From the NCBI RefSeq assembly GCF_001039355.2, contig NW_019775623.1, positions 191,027 to 255,026 on the forward strand: a stretch of 64,000 nt of DNA. Reading direction: 5' to 3'. Positions 14,386-27,888 of the stretch are shown piece by piece. The notes beneath the pieces are model-generated. The model saw only the letters and a list, made by a program, of their open reading frames with translations. It had not been told where the DNA came from and ran no database searches. Numbering within the stretch: position 1 is the stretch's first letter; the number at the start of each line of letters is the position of its first letter. A program made the position numbers and the translations under genes. Source of the stretch: Lingula anatina (Eukaryota; Brachiopoda; Lingulata; Lingulida; Lingulidae).

Positions 14386-17300
14386 CATGTGCAAAAACAA
14401 TCAAAATGACAATAAAAGTTTGACAGTTAAAGAGAATAAACAAAAAAGACAGACATAAAAAAAGAGAGGATATCTTACCTTGCGGATTAATTCTCATCAC
14501 CAATGGTTGCTGGCCTGCAGGAACGCATGTGATGTTACACACAATATTTGTGTCAGTAATGGTGTCCACCAGACAACCTACTCCGCCCACTGTGATGTCA
14601 ACAGCAGCAGGATCTGTGCCAAATTTCGTCCCAGCTAAGGTCAGAGTTGCATGATCTCCCCTGTTAAAAAGGTTAAATTTAAATTATGGTCTAATTGATA
14701 AAAATATTAATAATGAGATGATCTTACTTTTAAAGAAAAGATTCTTCTGAAAATAAATTTAAAAAACATGTAGTATAAATAGCTTCTTATATAGTGACTC
14801 AACAATTTATTAAATGTTGTCATTTAACTAATATACCGGTACTATTAAACTAATCATAATCAATGCATATTTATCTCTCTCTTTATACATATACATAGTT
14901 CTATATATCCAATGTAGCCGAAACAAATAAAACCAATAGCATACTGTATACTAGAAGGTGTCACAGAGTCAAGCGTTGGTGTTTCAGCTGAGGAGAACTG
15001 AAAGGTACAGTTGGTTGGAGAGCACGCTGAGAGGCAGCCGTTCACCTCCACCATGACAGCACTGGTAGCGGCTTGGCTTGGGCCAGTCTCGCACACGATC
15101 CTGGTGTAATTCAAATGTGTGATGTCACATGAACCACCGCCCAGCAGACGCACCATGGAGGTATCTAAAATCAAGAATGTACAAATATAGCATGTGTCAC
15201 CCTATTATGATCAAATGTATCAGTATATTGTAATTTTTTAAGTGAAACGATGCTTCACAGTGTTGATATCATACATGTAGCAAATATAGACATCTGAATT
15301 CTCGTAGTTGTATTACTGTGCAGTATTCAGAAAACTATTCACATTTGAAGATAAATTTTCTATTTAGGATAATCATTGTTGACAAGTTTTCCTCAGTGTC
15401 TAAATACAATAAACATATTTACCTGTGAACCCAGCGCCATTTATGGTGAGACGAGTTCCACCTGCCAAGGAACCATTGGTGGGACTAATGTTGTCAATTC
15501 TTGGGCACATCTTGAACGTCCTGGCATCAATTTCCCTCATTTTCAGCAGTGCGCTCCCTCTATTGGCAATATTCACAGTAAATGGTGTCCTCGTGCCTGG
15601 CGGGAACTCTTGCCCATTGGCCAAACGACAAGTTATCACGGATTCATTAGAGAAGGTGACATGGCAACTGTACTGACCGATCATGACCTCGTTTTCACAA
15701 GCCTCATCACTGAATCCACGACCCTGAATGACAAATTCAGTGTCGGGTGTGCCATCATTAGGAGTGATAGAGTCAACAACAGCAGTGCTGCATTCCCAGA
15801 ATGCAAAGTGGAAGGTGGAGTTGTCGTCTGATGTTGGCTTGGTGGTGTTACACGTGGCGTGTAGTGCTGTGGTGTTTTCACTGCAGGATTCTGTAGGGCA
15901 CCCACTACTGACAGTCACACCTGCCATGAAATGATTATATTCACTTAATGACTATATATGCAGCAAAATGTTATTTTTCTCATTGAATTTTTTTCAATTG
16001 TCTCACTAAGCTCTTCCCTACTAATATATACCCAAATTGACAGTTATCAGGATGCAAATCTGTGCATTTTTGAGTTGAGTAAGGTTATAAACTTCTATTT
16101 TTTACCATCACAAATGAAATTGCCATGTAAAGACTTAAAAACCAGAAAGTAAAAACTCAAAAATAAGATTATTAATGGTAAATGTAACTCTGTACAAATT
16201 TGGATGCTTTGCCTTAATTGGTGATTATATATACACTGTACACTTTCAATACACCAGTACTCTTTTACAGTTTCATTGCAGCGTAGCAATTTTTTTTTAT
16301 TATTCAAGCTCAGCTGAAGAATCAGCCGACATGTAAGAAATATACATGTAAACAATATATTGATTTTCTCCAAGTTTACCTGAACTGGTGTCGTAGGAGG
16401 CTTCAATCGAGCCATCTGATACTCGTAGAGTAGCGGACCAGGATGTAGGTGGCACCACATGTACAGACCCCCTCATTATGGTCTGGTTCAGGCTGTCCAC
16501 GTAGCCACTCCAATAGGTGTAAATGCCTGTCTTACCAAACTGAAACTCGTAGACACCTACACCAGAAAGCAAATAGGGAAATAGTGGATGAGTTACTATT
16601 TATATATTTATACAGGTTAGGTATAATATTTTTTAAGTCATATCCATGTATGAGCAAAGCTGATTTTATTTTTATTGTATTATTTTATCAGCAGTTCACA
16701 TTTATTTTCATTATATACATGTATACGTAATATTGTATAAATATGACATTAAAGTAATATCTTATCTTTTCTTAAGATTCATTACACAGTGGTGCTTTGT
16801 TCTCTTTTGGTTTTAAAAGACCAAAAAGAAAAAATTTTGAACATAAAATCAAAATATTACAACTGACAACCATGCATATCAATCAACAATTTTAAATAAA
16901 ATTTCTTTTTCTTAAATAAATCTCTGGGGTAGCGATAGCAATTTTTTTCACTTAGCCAAATCATCACTTTTTTGTCAATTTGTAATCCAAATGGCTCAAA
17001 TGAGTCAAATTAAGCCCTTTTTGTTTAGCCAGTTTACAGCAGTTTTAGCATTTGGCTAAATTGGCGAGTGTTAGCGCTACCCCAGAATCTATTTACAATT
17101 TTAAGAAATATTAAAACCAACAGACCTGTTCCACTGGAGGTGGAACCACTTCTGAAGCCAGTGCCATCGTAAGATTCTGCATTGACGTCTGCCGTCTGCT
17201 CTACACGGAATTTGTAACTGGTGATAGTGGGGTCAGTTTGCCACTCCCATCGAACCTTTTCGCCAACTCTGACTGTCAGCGCCTTCGGTTTCCAAGCAAA

Positions 17301-18645
17301 GGATGGTACGCCCCGTATTACTTCAACTGATAAAGAAAATAGTACCAGGGAGCAGTGATTTCTGTTTCAAATTTGTCCAACTGAATCAATTTATAATTGC
17401 AAAATTACAAAACTATACAAATAAATCCCAAATTTAATGCAACAAATGAAAGCTACATGATACATACATGTAGCTAAAAAGAAATGGAAGAGCAATAAAA
17501 AGAAAGTATCATCCCTTAAACTTCATTTTTAATAAAAACTTCATTGTACTAAACATGAAAATTTTCAGACACAAGCCTAAAATTTTCCGTACCGTTAGCT
17601 TACGGCCAACCTGGTCGAAGGCCTTCATCAGCTAACGGTACGGAAAATTTTAGGCTTGTGTCTGAAAATTTTCATGTTTATCCAACAACCAAGCTAATGA
17701 ACATTTTTATTCATTGTACTATTTCATGAAAAATGTAAATGGAAATAAGGAAATTTTTTTGACCGTCTTCTGACAGAAAAAAATTGGTGCTTGTCAATGT
17801 AAACTTGAATAAGTCTGACCGTCTTCAAGAAGACCCAGAAGATGACCTCTGTCCACCCCTAGATATCTCCACAGAACTCACCCTCTTTCCTGACCACATG
17901 TGTCCTGGTGCCAGGATTCATGGTGCAGCAGATGTGAGTGGTGTTCCGGCTATTTATATCACAAACGGTGCCATCAAAACTGACTACGGTGCCACTAGTG
18001 AACCCTTGACCGGTCACAATGACCCGCGTCCCTCCTACAATGGAGCCCTGGTCTGGATGGAGGCTGACCACTTCATATTGACAGTCATATGTGGATATGC
18101 TGTGGGTCCTGATGTTTGGGAAAATTTAACAAACCACTTTAATTGTATTCAATCTACTTACATAAAATACATGCATATGTTTTACATTGCATTTCATTGC
18201 AGTCAGAGGGAAAAATAAAGTTAAATAGTCACTAACAAAATTATGTTACCTGTTATTTCAAATATATATAAATGAAAATGCACCTTTATATCTCTGGGAA
18301 CCTTCACCTTGTTTTCCAACTTCAATTATAAACTCCCAAGTTATGTTCATTAGTTAAAACCTTCACTAGAATGTGTGAAAATCTATAACCATCTTCACTT
18401 CAGAAATATTCTAACTCGTATAACATACACGAGATCTGCGCATCCTGCTGGGTCGACCCGGAGCTTGATGGTGTGCGACCCTGGTGGCAATGGCGGCAAA
18501 CGTGCTGTAATCATGGTGTCGTTATAGGTGATGATGATGGCTTCCTGGGACCCTATCATCAGGGCACCTGATCCACTGGCCTGACTGCCGAACCCTGTGC
18601 CATTGATGGTCAGATTTACACCGCCTACAAAAGTGCATTTACAAA

Positions 18646-18691
<46 letters not shown>

Positions 18692-21600
18692 AGGAGCATG
18701 GATCATCACTCATTATCCTTATTTTAAACTACAAGTTTCTTCATTATGGGCATTTTATTTTGAATAAATTTCTTAAACACAAAACTTCTCTGTGGAATAT
18801 CTTTTTTTATTTGATACTAAGTGAGAGCTTGTTTTACCTTTAAATGCGCAAATGAGGCATCCATCAAAACAAACAAAAATGCATGCACACACACACACAC
18901 ATGCAGATATGCACACACATGCACACTCACTCACACATGCACACAAACTCACCCAAACATGCACACACACTTGCTGTACATACCAGTTACACAAGATGGA
19001 GTAGAAGTGAAGTCAGCACTGTAAATCACAGGAGTCACTGAAGCATTGTAGGTGAAGTTGGCAGGACTGACGCTACTGCCTGATGCCTGTGTCACTTCAA
19101 CCACAGCACTGCCCTCTGCAGCCTGCAAAGTGAAAGCGAAAGTTGACATTTTCAACAGTTACAAAGTGGGTAAGAAACAGCATAGTTTCTAGAGAAACGT
19201 AGGCAACTTTATACTAACATATCTGTGAAATCATGTTTTGGCCTTAAATCCTCAATAAACCACACAAAGATGAATCATAGGACCACTTGAGGTCCTTTGA
19301 TGAAAGGTCAAAACTGCATGCCTCAGAATTTAAAATTAGAATCAAGTCTGATCTTTTGAAATGATATACATTTCTAAAATCTTCACACAAGACACAATGA
19401 CAAACTTATTTGACCAGATATTGATTACAAAGTCCTTAATTTTTTTTAACTTACCATCATCAAAAAGCTGGATGAAAATTAAAAATTAACAAGGATTAAA
19501 GAGTTGTTCAATTTTCTTCATATACCATTTATTTACCAAAAGGGTGACAGGCAAATTTAAAAAGCAACAAATACTAACGGCAGCAGGTGTCCTACAAATA
19601 ATCTCTGCATATTTCTGGGTTACTACATCACAGGGCTGTCCTCCTACGTCAACACTGGCGCCACTGAATCCTGTTCCACTGATCGTCACCAAAGTACAAC
19701 CTGGCAAGGACAAAAAATTTGATTGCTTAAAAGCACAATCAGAGATATTTTGACTACGAAAGCAACAGCTAATAGTTCTTCAGCTAGTAAATAAAGTCCT
19801 GTGAAGAAAAGTACATGTACATGTACTAACTTGAAAATTTAAGAAGAATTCTAATGTTTACGAGTAGTTTTTTTTACAAAAAAAATATTTTCTTGAATAC
19901 CATGTCAGAAATTAAGACATTTCTAAATATTTATCAGTATATATTAAGTATATCCCACCTCCCACACTTCCACTGCTGGGGGAAATCCCGGTCACTTGCA
20001 TGTCATATGTAAAGTTGTGAGGTCCACCAACGTGCTTGGCCAGACCTAGAATACACGAATTACCAAGCTTTATTTTGGTAATATTTAATTCTTTACATTG
20101 TCCATATATAACCTGAAGTCAATGTGTACTTCAAATAAAACAACTTACAAAAAAATTGTCAGGTAGTCAGTCAATTGTCAGTCTTGAAGACGTGAAAAAG
20201 ATTATCCTAAATATCTATCAAAATGCCAGCACTTCTTCAATAATACCTTACTGAAAAAAGCAATACAAATTTTCATACACATTTGATTTTTCATACACAA
20301 TTAATTTTCATATGGATTAAATATGTTTTATAAGGATCACAAAAACAATGCTTATAATAATTAAAAACATATCTGGACTATGAACTCACCTTTCCCTTTA
20401 ACTGTGACGGACACGTTGAAGGTCCCAGCCTGTCCTCTTCCTACTCTGCAGACGAGCTGTGATGATCCGGCACTGATGACTTCACACGCGACTCCCCCAA
20501 TCATCACAGTGTTGTTGGCAGCAAGGGTGGAGAAGCCAGTTCCATCGATGGTGAGATTAGTGTCTGCCAGTGCTGATCCTGCAAGGAGTAGAAAACAGTG
20601 TGTCAGATTTATCCTAGAGAGACATTGTTAAAAACCAATTGTACTTTTGGTTGCTCGACAAACATTATTGTTATTGTAAATATTATAATATTATAAATTT
20701 ATAACAAATATGATGAAATGTGCATGGCCTGACCTGACATGATGGGATATTACATGACATGACATGACCTGACATGAGGAACACCAGTCAGCATACAGTA
20801 CAACCCAGCTTACCCAGAGAAGGTGATGTCCCAGTGATAGACCTGACCTAACCTAAACTGACATGACATGGCCTGACCTGATATGATGTAATATTATATG
20901 ACATGACATGACATGGCATGAGGAACGCCAGTTAGCATATAGTAAAACCCATGACCTGACATGAGGAACACCAGTCAGCGTACAGTACAACCCAGCTTAC
21001 CCAGAGAAGGTGATGTCCCAGTGATAGACCTGACCTAACCTAAACTGACATGACATGGCCTGACCTGATATGATGTAATATTATATGACATGACATGACA
21101 TGACATGACATGAGGAACACAAGTCAGCGTACAGTACAAACCAGCTTACCCAGAGAAGGTGACGTCCCAGTGATAGAAGGCGTCTGTGCCGAGCTACTCC
21201 TGTATGTGCAGTCGCCTTGGCAATGGACAGGAACATTATTGATGGTTGCCTGCAGCTGTTGCTCCGTGTGGTAAGTCCTCAACAAATCGCCAGGAATTGG
21301 GTCAAAGAAGGTGCCGCCATTTTCTTCCGAGGCTGTGACATTAGCAGCGTTAGCTGGTAGCAACCCAGAGTAGTCAACCTACAGTGATTCAATGAACCAT
21401 CAAATTGCTTGATGATTTCATTCAAATACGCTTTTGTTTCTATCGAGTTTTTTCTTAATTCATGAAAATTTAAACCAATATCAATTAAAGTGATTAAAAA
21501 GTGTTTGGCTACTGGTATATATATATATATAGTCCATGAACTATACCATGAACTCTTTGTCATCTAATATCTTTCTTCTGAACTGGGCAATTATAAGTAA

Positions 21601-23922
21601 TTTTTTCCCTTACGTTCAGTAATGGAATATTTCCAGCAGACTCCCAGTCCACAATCCATGTGTAGTTGTGACAGAGGTTTTCTCTTCGCACGCTCACAGT
21701 TCCAATGCCTTCCAACGTCTCCAGTCTCTCTCGAAACTTGGTAGCTGTTGCATTTACTGGCACTGAAAATAACCATATTGAATCATTAATCAACCAATCA
21801 ATTGACCAGTCAAACAGCCGAACAATCAGACAAATATTCAATCATCAACCTAATTTAATTTTTTGTATTTGATCTTATTGATTAATTTAAGTGACAAATT
21901 CACAAATCAGCAAACTTTAATATATCACAATTCGTGATGTTACCCAACGTCACACTCACCTTGGACTGAACTTTCACCAAGGGATACAGTGAATTCTCCC
22001 GTAATCCTCGGTGACGCACTCTGTGCTTGTGTTACTGACAAGGTCTTTCCCGAAACCTGAAATGAAGTTTGTCATGATCCAAGTGCCAATATCTTGATTG
22101 CTTATAATGTTCTTAACATAATTCTACCTTCATTAATATTAATTACCTTTGGTCACTTGATTGATCTAGCTGAGAATCTATTCGATTTGCTTTATGTGTC
22201 AAATGTGACTTCTTCTTGACAGGTATAACCATATGACAATTAAGTCTCAGACTTTGTGATACATTTAGTTGTGACAGTGTAGTGTGACAGTATATGACAG
22301 TCCAGTTGGAGATGCGTATACATACTGGTAGCCCATGGATTTGCAACAGAGGGAAGTTGTCTTCACAGTTGTATGGCATCATGCTGACGCTGAAGCTGCT
22401 GAATGACCCAGAAACTTCCACATTTGCCATCATGAACTGGCTAGAACGTGGGGGAAGAAGCCTAAGAAGGTTGACATCTGAAAAAGGAATATATGAAAAT
22501 GCTAAATGTTGTACAACTATAAGCAAACATTGTTAAAAATCATAGTTACATTGCATATGGTTCAAAATAACACGTTTATTTAGCCAAATATCTATCGTGC
22601 TCCTTGCAAAAATAATCATTCAAAGAAGCTGTTTGCTACCTTCTTTTTATTTTTTAAATATTTCAGACTGCCAATTTAGTTCAGAAACAAGCTGATCCAC
22701 GAACTTTGAAAATGCACACACACACACACGCACATGCACGCATGCATGCACGCACACACACACATACCTCCACTAATGCCAGCAGCTCTTGAGGATGTCT
22801 CCAGCGTGACCTGATCAAAGAAGACCTCCTCCAGAGAGGTGGTGGATGAGACAGCAATAGATTTCAGTTTTTCGGCTATGCTTGGCAGCGCGGCCTTCAC
22901 GTCATGGCAGTCGTAGCGCCATCTGGAATGATGTAGAAGAAATAACCAGGTGGGTAGATTAAGGAATAACTAGATAGTACATGAATTATGGGATAAATGC
23001 GGCATAAATGAGTGACTACAGGAAGGAAGGTAGAAAAGATAGAGAAGAGAGAGAGAGAACAAGTGCCCCTAAAATGGTCTTAATCTGCAATTACAGATCA
23101 CAGATGATCTTTACCTGGATGAGTTATCATTGGCTATGATTGGGTTGACTTACGTTAAGTGATCAAGCAATTATATAATGCAGGGGCGGATCCAGAAATA
23201 TTTCCTGACAGTCTTCCATATTATATTTGGTTATCCATTTTCCATTTTTGACCGTCTTCCGACAGAAAAAATTAGATACCCTTCAATGTAAACTTGAAAA
23301 TCTGACCGTCTTCCGGAAGACCCAGAAGACGGCCTAAATCCGCCCCTGTAATGTGTGGGGTGGGGGGGCGGACAATAGCTAAAAACATAACTGGAAACAT
23401 TATCCAACAATAATCCTACTCATTGATTAAGACAATGTAAGATCATTTGTGATCTGAACTTGCAGATTCAGACTGTTTCACCCATACTTGTGGAGGGAGG
23501 AAGAAAAGAGAGGAGGGAGAGAAAGAAGGAGCGGAGAGAGGTTGAGGTGGGATAGAGGAAGAATTAAGAGGGTGGAATTAAGGTAAGGTGGAGTCAGGTA
23601 TGTATGCAAATTTACAGAGAAATGGCCAAAGAGTCAGCCTAGCCATGTTCTTACCTCTCATCCCATTCTATGTTCCCCACAGTCTGTGCATGGGATTTTG
23701 TGACCAACTGTCTTCCAGAGGTGAAGGAGTATTGGATGGTGAGAGTGACCGCGCCAGCTGCTACCACTCCCCTGTGAGCAAAGCACAGCTGAAATTAAAG
23801 AACAGAAAAATCACTCGAGGTTTATTTACACAATGTAGAGACTTTAAAAAAGGAGAATATCATGTAATAAGTATGTCTGAGATATTGTCAAATTTTTATC
23901 ATGCAGAGTTTGTGTTAAGATT

Positions 23923-23955
<33 letters not shown>

Positions 23956-24400
23956 AAAATCGCAAACAGGAAAAATTTGTCATGTTTTTAATTTCTGTAC
24001 ACTAAATCTTCCTTGCACTTCAAATGAAATTATTCTTTTGAATTAGATATGAATTTTAAAAGTAGAACTTACAAACATGTTGGAAGGACTGAGAAGGATG
24101 TTTTGAGAACTGACGAGGTTGTTGACATTTTTGCCACTGTAGCGTCCACAGAAAGGTTCATCCATGGCCCAAGCATTGGGATCAGATTCGTAATCATTAC
24201 TGAACAGGGGGTTTCCATTGGTCAGTGCTGGGTGACATCGTACACTGAACATCTCTTGCAGAGCCGACTGAATCTGAATTACAAGTTGAGAAATTAAACC
24301 ACTATACGTTTACTATATAAGTATATGAACATACAAAGTGGAAAGCAAGCAAATAAATTAACAAATAAAACTAGCTGATAAACAAACAAACAAACAAACA

Positions 24401-24447
<47 letters not shown>

Positions 24448-27400
24448 ACTTGCCTGTGCAGCCGATGCATCATAATTTATTGGTGGAGAGTAGACATCTT
24501 CCATCTTGAAGTACAGTTTGTCATAGGAGGCAACACCAGAAGTGGTTTCTGTGATGGTGGCACCTTGAACACTCTGACCTTGAGGGTCTCGTACCTCCAG
24601 GTCATCAACGTCACCTAGAGGAGGTAAACAAACGTAATATACTTATTTCAACACACCTGTCACATCCTTAACTTGACTGATACATGGACTGATAACTGGG
24701 AGCTTTTTTTGAGAAAAAATTATATCTAAAACAGGCCCATAGCCGGCAATTTCAAAAAGGGGGTTCTTTTTCTGAAAAAGTGGACCTTTTCCCATAAATA
24801 CTTCATGAACCTAGATCAAATTTTACCCAGAGTGGACCTTTTCCCAGCTAAAGGGGCAGTTCTTTCGAACCCCTAACCCCCCTGGCTACGGGCCTGTAAA
24901 ATATGAAAGTTAATAATATCACTATTTATATAACAAACGATAACTTAGTAAGTCATGACCATCTAGAGATTGACATTCAGTATCAGACTTGTAGCCTGGG
25001 GGATGGGGGTTCAAATGAAATACCCTTTTTGTTGGAAAATGGGTAAAGTTTATCTAAGTAAATGATTCACCATTTAGAAAAAGACCCCCCCTCCCCCTCC
25101 CCTCCCCCATTTGAAATGGCTGACCACAGGCCTGTCATCACCATATCAAATTCCCAGTGTCAAATATAATGTCATTCCTTATACCTTGGTCTCCAGGGAA
25201 GGTGACGTCAAAGGTGCCGGCAGTGGAGGACGCCACAGACACAGCACTAGGTTTGATACTTGGGAGCTTATTCAGCTGGTTTGCGATCACTGTTGCCGAA
25301 GTTCCACTGCTCAAATCCAACTGGGCTGAAGTGGAACAATGTTTCAAATTAAACATATTTTGCAATGTTCTCATACAAGCATTTAACTAATATTCACCAC
25401 CACTGACTTTTATTTCTTTTTTTCTGCTACCCTGTGTGACATAAACTAGAATCAGTTACAGACTGTCATCTCACCCAACTGACTTATTTAACTTGACTGA
25501 GAACTATAGAATTCTGGGTTTGTTAAAATAACTTATATCAAAACCTGCTCTTAAATTCAGACAGGTAAGACTGGTAATCAATATCTATTTTGGTCCAAAG
25601 TAATTCAGTAATAGTCCACTACTAAAGGGATCAAGTCATTACTATAACTTTTGACTTGAGTAAAATTTTCCATGCAATCAGCCTTTTGTTGGTTTAAATA
25701 GTTCAGTTAAATTTCTCATGATACCCGTGTAATATTTATAAATAACTTCCACTGACAAATCAAATAGTGTTAGATCTACACACAACACAAAAATAATAAT
25801 TTCAAAATTGGATTTCCTGTGGTATTATATATCCAGACCCACTTACTGGTGCAGACACCTCTAAAGCAGAGATGGAATGGCTGGGCTGGATCCACTACAA
25901 CCCTCTGGACTTCTGGTGTGGCTGACCCAGCTGACCAACTCCCTACGGTGACAACCTGACACAAAGATAAAATTTAAATACATCAATAATGATTATCTTA
26001 AGTAATTTTTTTTTGTAAAATCTAATGTAATAATGTGATCAGTCAGTGTGAGGTCGAGGTTTCTTGTAGAAAATATTTACCCTCTTTGTACACAGAATTA
26101 GCAACTCCTGATTTCAACAAAGATTTTCATATACGTATATACATTTTCACAGATGTTGACACTCTAACAAATATATACAGTCACACACACACACACACGT
26201 CACATGCTTGCACGCACGCACAGAGAGTGAGAGAGACTGAAACTACCTGTTTCTCAGGTTCATGTGCAGACCTCAGTTGGAAGGTCTGTTTTTCTTGCAG
26301 GGCCTGGAAGGTTTCCTCATCAGTGTGACTTGACATATTCATCCTGACAGCCACTCTCAGTCTTGCCAATTTAGAGTATTCTCCAACTACCGCTGCTATG
26401 TAGTACCTATAACATACAGAAGCCATACCAGTAGTTACCATGCCAAGTGTGTTATCATGAACTATGGGGGCAAGAGAAGAGGTCTGAGCTATATTAAATT
26501 CAGTAGTTTAGGTATATTTCTACCATTTTTAGTCATACAAATAGCAGTACATATTTAGTTTGCATTCTCAACATCTGTTGAATTTCTGAATCATACATAT
26601 AACTAAGCCCTAATAAAGTAATGGAACCGACACCACCTAGTTTTCAGTTGCCAAGAATTATTTTCTTCCTTTTTTTCTATCCTGAGTATATATACATTTC
26701 AATACATGTATATTCATGTTTCACATCTACATTGTTTAAGATCAAATAAATAAGTACATTGTGTGAAAGCTAATTTCAGATAAGAATTTTGTAATGACTA
26801 ATAATTAAAATTTTGGGTCTGACAGTACTAAGGGCACATTCCCAAATGAAACTATCATTCTGCCTAGATTGTTCCAAATCTCGCTGAATACAATCAGATT
26901 AAGTGAATGACACACCTTCTCAAAAAACAGCTACCTAGGGCGTGAATGCTTTTGTGTGCGTTTGGTCATGATCTAATCAAAGTAAAAAGGCTTTCAGAGG
27001 CCGAGAACACAAAAAAAGTTAATAACTTCTCCAGCAAAATACTCAATGCACTTACGACTGTCCAGCCTCTAAGGTGACCTCGCTGGACACTTGGGTAGGG
27101 TAGGTGTCATATCCCTTGGCCCCTCCTTCACAAGATGCAATCAGAACCTAGAACCAATCAGGAAGACGTCATCTAATTTTGAATTTTGCAAATCACCTTC
27201 CTGTATGCCTTAAACTGATAGTATGTTCTTCCTTCTTTTTTTTTTTGTCATGATGATCAAAATTTGAAATTTCCAAGATACCAGTGTTTTGCGCAATTTT
27301 CTAGTTCTTAACAGTCATACAGTGTAACTATACAGACAACAAGTTATGGAAATACTGGACATGGAAAAGAAATTTTGATAGAAGAGAGGTGAAATTCCAG

Positions 27401-27824
27401 TGACTTAATTCTGAAATTCAGGTATGTTAAAAGTACACCTCACTAAAAATAGTACTGTTCCACTTTTCAGCTCTTTTACGCTTTTTACCCAGTATACTTA
27501 CTGCATCTGCAGGGTCAGCGGAGGTGCTGAGCCAGAGATAGGATTTGTCATTTCCACGGAGATAAAATGTGTACCCTGCTGTCTTTGGTGGGACGAAAAA
27601 GCCTTTGATGCGGCGGATGAAGTTGTCTGAAAAAAATGGTGCTCAATATATCATTCAGGTGAACTGAGATGAGAATTGAGTCAACTTTTTACCTTTTAAA
27701 AATTATTTTTATGTGCCTAACATATACCATTTTGTAATACCATACACATGAAAATGCAATCCAAAAATTTTAGCCAGAACCATTATTCATTATTAAGTGG
27801 CTAGTGGCTCATTATGTATATATG

Positions 27825-27888
<64 letters not shown>

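Noticed and set aside
23655-23788. Shorter exon 21 using the acceptor CACAG next to GGGAGTGG
   Set aside because: It shifts the frame after exon 20 (phase 0); the upstream TTTCAG keeps phase and adds the conserved LCFAHRG.
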